A DNA stretch of 64,000 bases, taken from the NCBI RefSeq assembly GCF_029227915.1, contig NC_079885.1:1054001-1118000 (forward strand), in the 5' to 3' direction. Position 1 is the first letter of the stretch. Each line of letters opens with the position of its first letter. The DNA comes from Hydractinia symbiolongicarpus. Lineage: Eukaryota; Cnidaria; Hydrozoa; Anthoathecata; Hydractiniidae. The position numbers were made by a program, and so were the translations under genes. The notes under the pieces are model-generated. The model was not told the origin of the DNA. It worked only from the letters and a program-made list of their open reading frames with translations, and ran no database searches. This document shows positions 1-12,172 of the stretch, one piece after another.

Positions 1-204
1 CGATTTTTTAAATCATTTTTTCACCACTAAAACGCATGAGACTTGTAGTTTTCAAGAAGGTTTTCATTTTTGATGAGACGCTGAATAAAAGCAGTTTAAT
101 CGCCGGCAAACGAAAAACTGCGATTTCCCGTAAATCCCGGACTCGGCCTGTATAGTCAAAAGTATACAAAGAAAGTACCCAGGGAGTAAACTCATTTCCC
201 AAAC

Positions 205-407
205 GATTTTTTAAATTATATTTTCACCACTAAAACGCATGAGACTTGTAGTTTTCAAAAATGTTTTCATTTTTGATGAGACGCTTAATGAAAGTTGTTT
301 AATCGCCGGCAAACGAAAACCCGCGATTTCCCGTAAATCCCGGGCTTGGCCCGTATAGTCGAATGTATACAAAGAAAGTACCCTGTGAGTAAACTCATTT
401 CCGAAAC
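205..407. repeat. Example satellite monomer (203 bp) with block anatomy
   Basis: A complete unit close to the family consensus, given as a reference copy. Unit positions 1-20 (205-224) are an A/T tract containing TTAA at 7-10. Positions 51-72 (255-276) hold the main dyad. Positions 99-110 hold CGCCGGCAAACG with the palindrome GCCGGC. Positions 115-150 are the most GC-rich part and hold most CpG sites. Positions 149-166 form a weak GTATA/TATAC dyad, and positions 167-203 are the tail. This copy belongs to the GGGCTTGGCC / TCGAATG / CCCTGTGAG variant class rather than the commoner GGACTCGGCC / TCAAAAG / CCCAGGGAG class. The choice of position 1 is arbitrary. Confidence 0.95.
255..276. other. 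Conserved hairpin-forming dyad of the satellite (example copy)
   Basis: The arms TCAAAAATG (255-263) and CATTTTTGA (268-276) are perfect reverse complements separated by TTTT. This gives a 9-bp stem with a 4-base loop, and the dyad recurs once per monomer across the window. In the common TTAAAAATG variant one pair becomes a T-G wobble, so the stem largely survives. In the right-hand AAAAATATTTTCATATTTGA variant it is broken by two changes. Such dyads can extrude as a cruciform or bind a dimeric protein. Neither role is shown by the sequence. Confidence 0.7.
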
Positions 408-599
408 GATTTTTTCAATTATCTTTTCACCACTAAAACGCATGAGACTTGCAGTTTTCAAAAATGTTTTCATTTTTGATGAGACGCTCAATAAAAGAGG
501 TTTAATCGCCGGCAAACGAAAACCCGCGATTTCCCGTAAATCCCGGACTCGGCCCGTATAGTCAAAAGTATACAAAGAAAGTACCCAGGGTGTAAACTC

Positions 600-3500
600 A
601 TTTCCCGAACGATTTTTTAAATTATTTTTTCACCACTAAAACGCATGAGACTTTTAGTTTTCAGAAATGTTTTCATTTTTGATGAGACGCTTAATGAAAG
701 TGGTTTAATCGCCGGCAAACCAAAACCCGCGATTTCCCGTAAATCCCGGGCTTGGCCGGTATAGTCGAATGTATACAAAGAAATTACCCTGTGAGTAAAC
801 TCATTTCCAAAACGATTTTTTAAATTATCTTTTCAGCACTAAAACGCACGAGACTTGTAGTTTACAAAAATGTTTTCATTTTTGATGAGACGCTGAATAA
901 AAGAAGTTTAATCGCCGGCAAACGAAAACCCGCCATTTCCCGTAAACCCCGGCTCGGTCCGTATAATCAAAAGTATACAAAGAAAGTACCCAGGGAGTAA
1001 ACTCATTTCCCGAACGATTTTTTAAATTATTTTTTCACCACTAAAACGCATGAGACTTGTAGTTTTCAAAAATGTTTTCATTTTTGATGAGACGCTGAAT
1101 GAGAAAATTTTAATCGCCGGCAAACGAAAACCTTCGATTTCCCGTAAATCCCGGACTAGGCCCGTATAGTCAAAAGTATACAAAGAAAGTATCCAGGGTG
1201 TAAACTCATTTCCCGAACGATTTTTTAAATTATTATTTCACCACTAAAGCCCATGAGACTTGTAGTTTTTAAAAATGTTTTCCTTTTTGATGAGACGCTG
1301 AATAAAAGAAGTTTAATCGCCGGCAAACGAAAACCCGCGACTTCCCGTAAATCCCGGACTCGGCCCGTATAGTCAAAAGTATACAAAGAAAGTACCCAGG
1401 GAGTAAACTCATTTCCCGAACGATTTTTTAAATTATATTTTCACCACTAAAAGGCATGAGACTTGTAGTTTTCAAAAATGTTTTCATTTTTGATGAGACG
1501 CTGAATAAAAGAAGTTTAATCGCCGGCAAACGAAAACCTGCGATTTCCCGTAAATCCCGGACTCGGCCCGTATAGTCAAAAGTATAATAAGAAAGTACCC
1601 AGGGTGTAAACTCATTTCCCGAACGATTTTTTAAATTATTATTTCACCACTAAAGCCCATGATTCTTGTAGTTTTTAAAAATGTTTTCATTTTTGATGAG
1701 AGGCTGAATAAAAGAAGTTTAATCGCCGGCAAACGAAAACCCGCCATTTCCCGTAAACCCTGGACTCGGCCCGTATAATCAAAAGTATACAAAGAAAGTA
1801 CCCAGGGAGTAAACTCCTTTCCCAAACGATTTTTTAAGTTATTATTTCACCACTAAAACGCATGAGACTTGTAGTTTTCAAGAATGTTTTCATTTTAGAT
1901 GAGACGCTGAATAAAAGCAGTTTAATCGCCGGCAAACGAAAACCTGCGATTTCCCGTAAATCCCGGACTCGGCCCGTATAGTCAAAAGTATACAAAGAAA
2001 GTACCCAGGGAGTAAACTCATTTCCAGAACGATTTTTTAAATTATTTTTTCACCACTAAAACGCATAAGACTTGTAGTTTTTAAAAATGTTTTCACTTTT
2101 GATGAGACGCTGAATAAAAGAAGTTTAATCGCCGGCAAACGAAAACCCGCGATTTCCCGTAAATCCCGGGCTTGGCCGTATAGTCAAAAGTATACAAATA
2201 AAGTACCCAGGGAGTAAACTCATTTCCCGAACGATTTTTTAAATTACTTTTTCACCACTAAAACGCATGAGACTTGTAGTTTTTAAAAATGTTTTCATTT
2301 TGGATGAGACGCTTAATAAAAGAGGTTTAATCGCCGGCAAACGAAATCCCGCGATTTCCCGTAAATCCCGGGCTTGGCCCATATAGTCGAATGTATACAA
2401 AGAAAGTACCCAGGGAGTAAACTCATTTCCCGAACGATTTTTTAATTTTTTTTTTCACCACTAAAACGCATGAGACTTGTAATTTTCAAAAATGTTTTCA
2501 TTTTTGATGAGACGCTTAATGAAAGAGGTTTAATCGCCGGCAAACGAAAACCCGCGATTTCCCGTAAATCCCGGACTCGGCCCGTATAGTCAAAAGTATA
2601 CAAAGAAAGTACCCAGGGAGTAAACTCATTTCCCGAACGATTTTTTAAATTATTTTTTCACCACTAAAACGCATGAGACTTTTAGTTTTCAGAAATGTTT
2701 TCATTTTTGATGAGACGCGTAATGAAAGTGGTTTAATCGCCGGCAAACCAAAACCCGCGATTTCCCGTAAATCCCGGGCTTGCCCGGTATAGTCGAATGT
2801 ATACAAAGAAATTACCCTGTGAGTAAACTCATTTCCAAAACGATTTTTTAAATTATCTTTTCAGCACTAAAACGCATGAGACTTGTAGTTTACAAAAATG
2901 TTTTCATTTTTGATGAGACGCTGAATAAAAGAAGTTTAATCGCCGGCAAACGAAAACCCGCCATTTCCCGTAAACCCCGGACTCGGTCCGTATAATCAAA
3001 AGTATACAAAGAAAGTACCCAGGGAGTAAACTCATTTCCCGAACGATTTCTTAAATTATTTTTTCACCACTAAAACGCATGAGACTTGTAGTTTTCAAAA
3101 ATGTTTTCATTTTTGATGAGACGCTGAATGAGAAAAGTTTAATCGCCGGCAAACGAAAACCTGCGATTTCCCGTAAATCCCGCACTCGGCCCGTATAGTC
3201 ACAAGTATACAAAGAAAGTATCCAGGGTGTAAACTCATTTCCCGAACGATTTTTTAAATTATTATTTCACCACTAAAGCCCATGAGACTTGTAGTTTTTA
3301 AAAATGTTTTCCTTTTTGATGAGACGCTGAATAAAAGAAGTTTAATCGCCGGCAAAGGAAAACCCGCGACTTCCCTTAAATCCCGGACTCGGCCCGTATA
3401 GTCAAAAGTATACAAAGAAAGTACCCAGGGAGTAAACTCATTTCCCGAACGATTTTTTAAATTATATTTTCACCACTAAAACGCATGAGACTTGTAGTTT

Positions 3501-4058
3501 TCAAAAATGTTTTCATTTTTGATTAGACGCTGAATGAAAGAAGTTTAATCGCCGGCAAACGAAAACCTGCGATTTCCCGTAAATCCCGGACTCGGCCCGT
3601 ATAGTCAAAAGTATAATAAGAAAGTACCCAGGGTGTAAACTCATTTCCCGAACGATTTTTTAAATTATTATTTCACCACTAAAGCCCATGAGACTTGTAG
3701 TTTTTAAAAATGTTTTCATTTTTGATGAGACGCTGAATAAAAGAAGTTTAATCGCCGGCAAACGAAAACCCGCCATTTCCCGTAAACCCTGGACTCGGCC
3801 CGTATAATCAAAAGTATACAAAGAAAGTACCCAGGGAGTAAACTCATTTCCCAAACGATTTTTTAAGTTATTATTTCACCACTAAAACGCATGAGACTTG
3901 TAGTTTTCAAGAATGTTTTCATTTTAGATGAGACGCTGAATAAAAGCAGTTTAATCGCCGGCAAACGAAAACCTGCGATTTCCCGTAAATCCCGGACTCG
4001 GCCCGTATAGTCAAAAGTATACAAAGAAAGTACCCAGGGAGTAAACTCATTTCCCAAA
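600..4058. repeat. Ten-monomer direct duplication (offset 2028-2029 bp)
   Basis: Positions about 600-2030 recur at about 2628-4058. Shared diagnostic variants include GAGACTTTTAGTTTTCAG (647 and 2675), TTTACAAAAATG after it, GAATGAGAAAA, TTTTCCTTTTTGATG, GTATAATAAG and CATTTTAGATGAG, all in the same order. The copies differ at scattered bases, for example AAAATTTT against AAAAGTTTT at about 1103 and 3133, so they are older than the units on the right side of the window. Related monomer strings also occur in 19.3-21.3 kb and 24.4-26.2 kb. Confidence 0.8.
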
Positions 4059-6292
4059 CGATTTTTTAAATTATTATTTCACCACTAAAGCCCATGAGAC
4101 TTGTAGTTTTTAAAAATGTTTTCATTTTTGATGAGACGCTGAATAAAAGAAGTTTAATCGCCGGCAAACGAAAACCCGCGATTTCCCGTAAATCCCGGAC
4201 TCTGCCCGTATAGTTAAAACTATACAAGGAAAGTACCCAGTGAGTAAACTCACTTCCCAAACGAATTTTTAAATTATTTTTTCACCACTAAAACGTATGA
4301 GACTTGTAGTTTTCAAAAATGTTTTCATTTTTGATGAGACGCTGAATAAAAGAAGTTTAATCGCCGGCAAACGAAAACCTGCGATTTCCCGTAAATCCCG
4401 GACTCGGCCCGTATAGTCAAAAGTATACAAAGAAAGTACCCAGTGTGTAAACTCATTTCCCGAACGATTTTTTAAATTATTTTTTCAGCACTAAAACGCA
4501 TGAGACATGTAGTTTTTAAAAATGTTTTCATTTTTGATGAGACGCTGAATAAAAGAAGTTTAATCGCCGGCAAACGAAAACCTGCGATTTCCCGTAAATC
4601 CTGGACTCGGCCCGTATAGTCAAAAGTATACAAAGAAAGTACCCAGGGAGTAAACTCATTTCCCAAACGATTTTTTAAATTATTATTTCACCACTAAAGC
4701 CCATGAGACTTGTAGTTTTTAAAAATGTTTTCATTTTTGATGAGACGCTGAATAAAAGAAGTTTAATCGCCGGCAAACGAAAACCCGCGATTTCCCGTAA
4801 ATCCCGGACTCGGCCCGTATAGTTAAAAGTATACAAGGAAAGTACCCAGGGAGTAAACTCATTTCCCGAACGAATTTTTAAATTATTTTTTCACCACTAA
4901 AACGTATGAGACTTGTAGTTTTCAAAAATGTTTTCATTTTTGATGAGACGCTGAATAAAAGAAGTTTAATCGCCGGCAAACGAAAACCTGCGATTTCCCG
5001 TAAATCCCGGACTCGGCCCGTATAGTCAAAAGTATACAAAGAAAGTACCCAGGTTGTAAACTCATTTCCCGAACGATTTTTTAAATTATTTTTTCACCAC
5101 TAAAACGCATGAGACTTGTAGTTTTCAAAAATGTTTTCATTTTTGATGAGACGCTGAATAAAAGAAGTTTAATCGCCGGCAAACGAAAACCTGTGATTTC
5201 CCGTAAATCCCGTACTCGGCACGTATAGTCAAAAGTATACAAAGAAAGTATCCAGGGTGTCAACTCATTTCCCGAACGATTTTTTAAATTATTATTTCAC
5301 CACTAAAACGCATGAGACTTGTAGTTTTCAAAAATGTTTTCATTTTTGATGAGACGCTGAATGAAACAAGTTTAATCGCCGGCAAACGAAAACCTGCGAT
5401 TTCCCGTAAATCCCGGACTCGGCCCGTATAGTCAAAAGTATAATAAGAAAGTAGCCAGGGTGTAAACTCATTTCCCGAAAGATTTTTTAAATTATTATAT
5501 CACCACTAAAGCCCATGAGACTTGTAGTTTTCAAAAATGTTTTCATTTTTGATGAGACGCTGAATAAAAGAAGTTTAATCGCCGGCAAACGAAAACCCGC
5601 CATTTCCCGTAAACCCTGGACTCGGCCCGTATAATCAAAAGTATACAAAGAAAGTACCCAGGGAGTAAACTCATTTCCCGAACGATTTTTTAAATTATTT
5701 TTTCACCACTAAAACGCATGAGACTTGTAGTTTTTAAAAATGTTTTCATTTTTGATGAGACGCTGAATGAAAGAAGTTTAATCGCCGGCAAACGAAAACC
5801 TGCGATTTCCCGTAAATCCCGGACTCGGCCCGTATAGTCAAAAGTATAATAAGAAAGAACCCAGGGTGTAAACTCATATCCCGAACGATTTTTTAAATTA
5901 TTATTTTACCACTAAAACGCATGAGACATGTAGTTTTTAAAAATGTTTTCATTTTTGATGAGACGCTGAATAAAAGAAGTTTAATCGCCGGAAAACGAAA
6001 ACCCGCCATTTCCCGTAAACCCTGGACTCGGCCCGTATAATCAAAAGTATACAAAGAAAGTACCCATGGAGTAAACTCATTTCCCGAACGATTTTTTAAA
6101 TTATTTTTTCACCACTAAAACGTATGAGACTTGTAGTTTTCAAAAATTTTTTCATTTTTGATGAGACGCTGATTAAAAGACGTTTAATCGCCGGCAAACG
6201 AAAACCCGCCATTTCCCGTAAACCCCAGACTCGGCCCGCATAGTCAAAAGTATACAAAGAAAGTACCCAGGGAGTAAACTCATTTCCAGAAC

Positions 6293-6392
6293 GATTTTTT
6301 AAATTATTTTTTCACCCGTAAATCCCGGACTCGGCCCGTATAGTCAAAAGTATAATAAGAAATTACCCAGGGTGTAAACTCATTTCCCGAAC
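6293..6392. repeat. Half monomer (100 bp), copy 1 of 6
   Basis: The A/T tract is followed by TTCACCCGTAAATCCCGG, so unit positions of about 24-126 are missing, including the dyad and the CGCCGGC core. The two sides share only a CC at the junction, consistent with a short-homology deletion. The preceding monomer carries CCCCAGACTCGGCCCGCATAG, a signature that accompanies every half monomer here. Confidence 0.9.
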
Positions 6393-8828
6393 GATTTTTT
6401 AAATTATTATTTCACCACTAAAGTCCATGAGACTTGTAGTTTTTAAAAATGTTTTCATTTTTGATGAGACGCTGAATAAAAGAAGTTTAATCGCCGGCAA
6501 ACGAAAACCCGCGATTTCCCGTAAATCCCGGACTCGGCCCATATAGTCAAAAGTATACAAAGAAAGTACCCAGTGTGTAAACTCATTTCCCGAACGATTT
6601 TTTAAATTATATTTTATGCACTAAAACGCATGAGACATGTAGTTTTTAAAAATGTTTTCATTTTTAATGAGACGCTGAATAAAAGAAGTTTAATCGCCGG
6701 CAAACGAAAACCTGCGATCTCCCGTAAATCCTGGACTCGGCCCGTATAGTCAAAAGTATACAAAGAAAGTACCCAGGGAGTACACTCATTTCCCAAACGA
6801 TTTTTTAAATTATTATTTCACCACTAAAGCCCATGAGACTTGTAGTTTTTAAAAATGTTTTCATTTTTGATGAGACGCTGAATAAAAGAAGTTTAATCGC
6901 CGGCAAACGAAAACCCGCGATTTCCCGAAAATCCCGGACTCGGCCCGTATAGTTAAAAGAATACAAGGAAAGTACCCAGTGAGTAAACTCATTTCCCGAA
7001 CGAATTTTTAAATTATTTTTTCACCACTAAAACGTATGAGACTTGTAGTTTTCAAAAATGTTTTCATTTTTGATGAGACGCTGAATAAAAGAAGTTTAAA
7101 CGCCGGCAAACGAAAACCTGCGATTTCCCGTAAATCCCGGACTCGGCCCGTATAGTCAAAAGTATACAAAGAAAGTACCCAGGGTGTAAACTCATTTCCC
7201 GAACGATTTTTTAAATTATTTTTTCACCACTAAAACGCATGAGACTTGTAGTTTTCAAAAATGTTTTCATTTTTGATGAGACGCTGAATAAAAGAAGTTT
7301 AATCGCCGGCAAACGAAAACCTGCGATTTCCCGTAAATCCCGGACTCGGCCCGTATAGTCAAAAGTATACAAAGAAAGTACCCAGGTTGTAAACTCATTT
7401 CCCGAACGATTTTTTAAATTATTTTTTCACCACTAAAACGCATGAGACTTGTAGTTTTCAAAAATGTTTTCATTTTTGATGAGACGCTGAATAAAAGAAG
7501 TTTAATCGCCGGCAAACGAAAACCTGTGATTTCCCGTAAATCCCGTACTCGGCCCGTATAGTCAAAAGTATACAAAGAAAGTATCCAGGGTGTCAACTCA
7601 TTTCCCGAACGATTTTTTAAATTATTATTTCACCACTAAAACGCATGAGACTTGTAGTTTTCAAAAATGTTTTCATTTTTGATGAGACGCTGAATGAAAG
7701 AAGTTTAATCGCCGGCAAACGAAAACCTGTGATTTCCCGTAAATCCCGTACTCGGCCCGTATAGTCAAAAGTATACAAAGAAAGTATCCAGGGTGTCAAC
7801 TCATTTCCCGAACGATTTTTTAAATTATTATTTCACCACTAAAACGCATGAGACTTGTAGTTTTCAAAAATGTTTTCATTTTTGATGAGACGCTGAATGA
7901 AAGAAGTTTAATCGCCGGCAAACGAAAACCTGCGATTTCCCGTAAATCCCGGACTCGGCCCGTATAGTCAAAAGTATAATAAGAAAGTACCCAGGGTGTA
8001 AACTCATTTCCCGAACGATTTTTTAAATTATTATATCACCACTAAAGCCCATGAGACTTGTAGTTTTCAAAAATGTTTTCATTTTTGATGAGACGCTGAA
8101 TAAAAGAAGTTTAATCGCCGGCAAACGAAAACCCGCCATTTCCCGTAAACCCTGGACTCGGCCCGTATAATCAAAAGTATACAAAGAAAGTACCCAGGGA
8201 GTAAACTCATTTCCCGAACGATTTTTTAAATTATTTTTTCACCACTAAAACGCATGAGACTTGTAGTTTTCAAAAATGTTTTCATTTTTGATGAGACGCT
8301 GAATGAAAGAAGTTTAATCGCCGGCAAACGAAAACCTGCGATTTCCCGTAAATCCCGGACTCGGCCCGTATAGTCAAAAGTATAATAAAAAAGAACCCAG
8401 GGTGTAAACTCATATCCCGAACGATTTTTTAAATTATTATTTTACCACTAAAACGCATGAGACATGTAGTTTTTAAAAATGTTTTCATTTTTGATGAGAC
8501 GCTGAATAAAAGAAGTTTAATCGCCGGAAAACGAAAACCCGCCATTTCCCGTAAACCCTGGACTCGGCCCGTATAATCAAAAGTATACAAAGAAAGTACC
8601 CAGGGAGTAAACTCATTTCCCGAACGATTTTTTAAATTATTTTTTCACCACTAAAACGCATGAGACTTGTATTTTTTAAGAATGTTTTCATTTTTGATGA
8701 GACGCTGATTAAAAGACGTTTAATCGCCGGCAAACGAAAACCCGCCATTTCCCGTAAACCCCAGACTCGGCCCGCATAGTCAAAAGTATACAAAGAAAGT
8801 ACCCAGGGAGTAAACTCATTTCCAGAAC

Positions 8829-8928
8829 GATTTTTTAAATTATTTTTTCACCCGTAAATCCCGGACTCGGCCCGTATAGTCAAAAGTATAATAAGAAATT
8901 ACCCAGGGTGTAAACTCATTTCCCGAAC
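8829..8928. repeat. Half monomer (100 bp), copy 2 of 6
   Basis: Same TTCACCCGTA deletion junction as the copy at 6293, and exactly 2536 bp downstream of it, so it was carried by the higher-order unit. The preceding monomer again has CCCCAGACTCGGCCCGCATAG. Confidence 0.9.
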
Positions 8929-11160
8929 GATTTTTTAAATTATTATTTCACCACTAAAGTCCATGAGACTTGTAGTTTTTAAAAATGTTTTCATTTTTGA
9001 TGAGACGCTGAATAAAAGAGGTTTAATCGCCGGCAAACGAAAACCCGCGATTTCCCGTAAATCCCGGACTCGGCCCATATAGTCAAAAGTATACAAAGAA
9101 AGTACCCAGTGTGTAAACTCATTTCCCGAACGATTTTTTAAATTATATTTTCAGCACTAAAACGCATGAGACATGTAGTTTTTAAAAATGTTTTCATTTT
9201 TAATGAGACACTGAATAAAAGAAGTTTAATCGCCGGCAAACGAAAACCTGCGATCTCCCGTAAATCCTGGACTCGGCCCGTATAGTCAAAAGTATACAAA
9301 GAAAGTACCCAGGGAGTACACTCATTTCCCAAACGATTTTTTAAATTATTATTTCACCACTAAAGCCCATAAGACTTGTAGTTTTTAAAAATGTTTTCAT
9401 TTTTGATGAGACGCTGAATAAAAGAAGTTTAATCGCCGGCAAACGAAAACCCGCGATTTCCCGAAAATCCCGGACTCGGCCCGTATAGTTAAAAGTATAC
9501 AAGGAAAGTACCCAGTGAGTAAACTCATTTCCCGAACGAATTTTTAAATTATTTTTTCACCACTAAAACGTATGAGACTTGTAGTTTTCAAAAATGTTTT
9601 CATTTTTGATGAGACGCTGAATAAAAGAAGTTTAAACGCCGGCAAACGAAAACCTGCGATTTCCCGTAAATCCCGGACTCGGCCCGTATAGTCAAAAGTA
9701 TACAAAGAAAGTACCCAGGGTGTAAACTCATTTCCCGAACGATTTTTTAAATTATTTTTTCACCACTAAAACGCATGAGACTTGTAGTTTTCAAAAATGT
9801 TTTCATTTTTGATGAGACGCTGAATAAAAGAAGTTTAATCGCCGGCAAACGAAAACCTGCGATTTCCCGTAAATCCCGGACTCGGCCCGTATAGTCAAAA
9901 GTATACAAAGAAAGTACCCAGGTTGTAAACTCATTTCCCGAACGATTTTTTAAATTATTTTTTCACCACTAAAACGCATGAGACTTGTAGTTTTCAAAAA
10001 TGTTTTCATTTTTGATGAGACGCTGAATAAAAGAAGTTTAATCGCCGGCAAACGAAAACCTGTGATTTCCCGTAAATCCCGTACTCGGCCCGTATAGTCA
10101 AAAGTATACAAAGAAAGTATCCAGGGTGTCAACTCATTTCCCGAACGATTTTTTAAATTATTATTTCACCACTAAAACGCATGAGACTTGTAGTTTTCAA
10201 AAATGTTTTCATTTTTGATGAGACGCTGAATGAAAGAAGTTTAATCGCCGGCAAACGAAAACCTGTGATTTCCCGTAAATCCCGTACTCGGCCCGTATAG
10301 TCAAAAGTATACAAAGAAAGTATCCAGGGTGTCAACTCATTTCCCGAACGATTTTTTAAATTATTATATCACCACTAAAGCCCATGAGACTTGTAGTTTT
10401 CAAAAATGTTTTCATTTTTGATGAGACGCTGAATAAAAGAAGTTTAATCGCCGGCAAACGAAAACCCGCCATTTCCCGTAAACCCTGGACTCGGCCCGTA
10501 TAATCAAAAGTATACAAAGAAAGTACCCAGGGAGTAAACTCATTTCCCGAACGATTTTTAAATTCTTTTTTCACCACTAAAACGCATGAGACTTGTAGTT
10601 TTCAAAAATGTTTTCATTTTTGATGAGACGCTGAATGAAAGAAGTTTAATCGCCGGCAAACGAAAACCTGCGATTTCCCGTAAATCCCGGACTCGGCCCG
10701 TATAGTCAAAAGTATAATAAGAAAGAACCCAGGGTGTAAACTCATATCCCGAACGATTTTTTAAATTATTATTTTACCACTAAAACGCATGAGACATGTA
10801 GTTTTTAAAAATGTTTTCATTTTTCATGAGACGCTGAATAAAAGAAGTTTAATCGCCGGAAAACGAAAACCCGCCATTTCCCGTAAACCCTGGACTCGGC
10901 CCGTATAATCAAAAGTATACAAAGAAAGTACCCAGGGAGTAAACTCATTTCCCGAACGATTTTTTAAATTATTTTTTCACCACTAAAACGCATGAGACTT
11001 GTATTTTTTAAGAATGTTTTCATTTTTGATGAGACGCTGAATAAAAGACGTTTAATCGCCGGCAAACGAAAACCCGCCATTTCCCGTAAACCCCAGACTC
11101 GGCCCGCATAGTCAAAAGTATACAAAGAAAGTACCCAGGGAGTAAACTCATTTCCAGAAC

Positions 11161-11260
11161 GATTTTTTAAATTATTTTTTCACCCGTAAATCCCGGACTC
11201 GGCCCGTATAGTCAAAAGTATAATAAGAAATTACCCAGGGTGTCAACTCATTTCCCGAAC
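11161..11260. repeat. Half monomer (100 bp), copy 3 of 6
   Basis: Same deletion junction, 2332 bp after copy 2 because one full monomer is missing between them. Its tail reads AGGGTGTCAACTC, which distinguishes it from the copies at 6293 and 8829 and matches the copy at 12984. Confidence 0.9.
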
Positions 11261-12072
11261 GATTTTTTAAATTATTATTTCACCACTAAAACGCATGAGA
11301 CTTGTAGTTTTTAAAAATGTTTTCATTTTTGATGAGACGCTGAATAAAAGAAGTTTAATCGCCGGCAAACGAAAACCCGCCATTTCCCGTAAACCCTGGA
11401 CTCGGCCCGTATAATCAAAAGTATACAAAGAAAGTACCCAGGAAGTAAACTCATTTCCCGAACGATTTTTTAAATTATTTTTTCACCACTAAAACGCATG
11501 AGACTTGTAGTTTTCAAAAATGTTTTCATTTTTGATGAGACGCTGAATGAAAGAAGTTTAATCGCCGGCAAACGAAAACCTGCGATTTCCCGTAAATCCC
11601 GGACTCGGCCCGTATAGTCAAAAGTATAATAAGAAAGAACCCAGGGTGTAAACTCATATTCCGAACGATTTTTTAAATTATTATTTTACCACTAAAACGC
11701 ATGAGACATGTAGTTTTTAAAAATGTTTTCATTTTTGATGAGACGCTGAATAAAAGAAGTTTAATCGCCGGAAAACGAAAACCCGCCATTTCCCGTAAAC
11801 CCTGGACTCGGCCCGTATAATCAAAAGTATACAAAGAAAGTACCCAGGGAGTAAACTCATTTCCCGAACGATTTTTTAAATTATTTTTTCACCACTAAAA
11901 CGCATGAGACTTGTAGTTTTTAAGAATGCTTTCATTTTTGATGAGACGCTGAATAAAAGACGTTTAATCGCCGGCAAACGAAAACCCGCCATTTCCCGTA
12001 AACCCCAGACTCGGCCCGCATAGTCAAAAGTATACAAAGAAAGTACCCAGGGAGTAAACTCATTTCCAGAAC

Positions 12073-12172
12073 GATTTTTTAAATTATTTTTTCACCCGTA
12101 AATCCCGGACTCGGCCCGTATAGTCAAAAGTATAATAAGAAAGTACCCAGGGTGTAAACTCATTTCCCGAAC
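12073..12172. repeat. Half monomer (100 bp), copy 4 of 6
   Basis: Same deletion junction, 912 bp after copy 3: four full monomers plus one half. The tail has AAGTACCCAGGGTGTAAACTC, like the copy at 13896. Confidence 0.9.

Larger units (their letters stand above)
4669..11260. repeat. Higher-order repeat domain, 12.5 monomers (2536 bp)
   Basis: Three consecutive higher-order units start at 4669, 6799 and 9335. The second is 2536 bp (12 full monomers plus a 100-bp half). The first is 2130 bp, two monomers shorter. The third is one monomer shorter up to its half monomer. Diagnostic monomers recur in register: one with TTTTTAATGAGAC (6664, 9200), one whose tail reads GAGTACACTC (6778, 9314), one with AAAGTCCATGAG, and the half monomer (6293, 8829, 11161). 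Copies are very similar but not identical, for example ATTTTATGCAC at 6612 against ATTTTCAGCAC at 9148. Confidence 0.85.

Noticed and set aside
325-375. Pol III internal promoter (B-box-like GTCGAATG) suggesting a tRNA-derived repeat
   Set aside because: Only a partial match in one variant class, no A box at a suitable distance, and T6 runs that would end Pol III transcription in every unit.
205-407. CENP-B box in the monomer (reverse strand of the TCGCCGGCAAACGAAA region)
   Set aside because: The reverse strand begins with TTTCGTT like the box, but the essential A and CGGG core positions do not match. By hand only about 10 of 17 positions agree.
3660-3854. Minus-strand open frames of about 60-64 codons, repeated in many monomers (for example 3660-3854, 17857-18051, 41521-41715)
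   Set aside because: They fit inside one satellite unit, end wherever the repeat phase brings a stop, and cannot continue because 203 is not a multiple of three. No ribosome-site, splice or domain signal accompanies them. Recurrence follows from the repeat itself.
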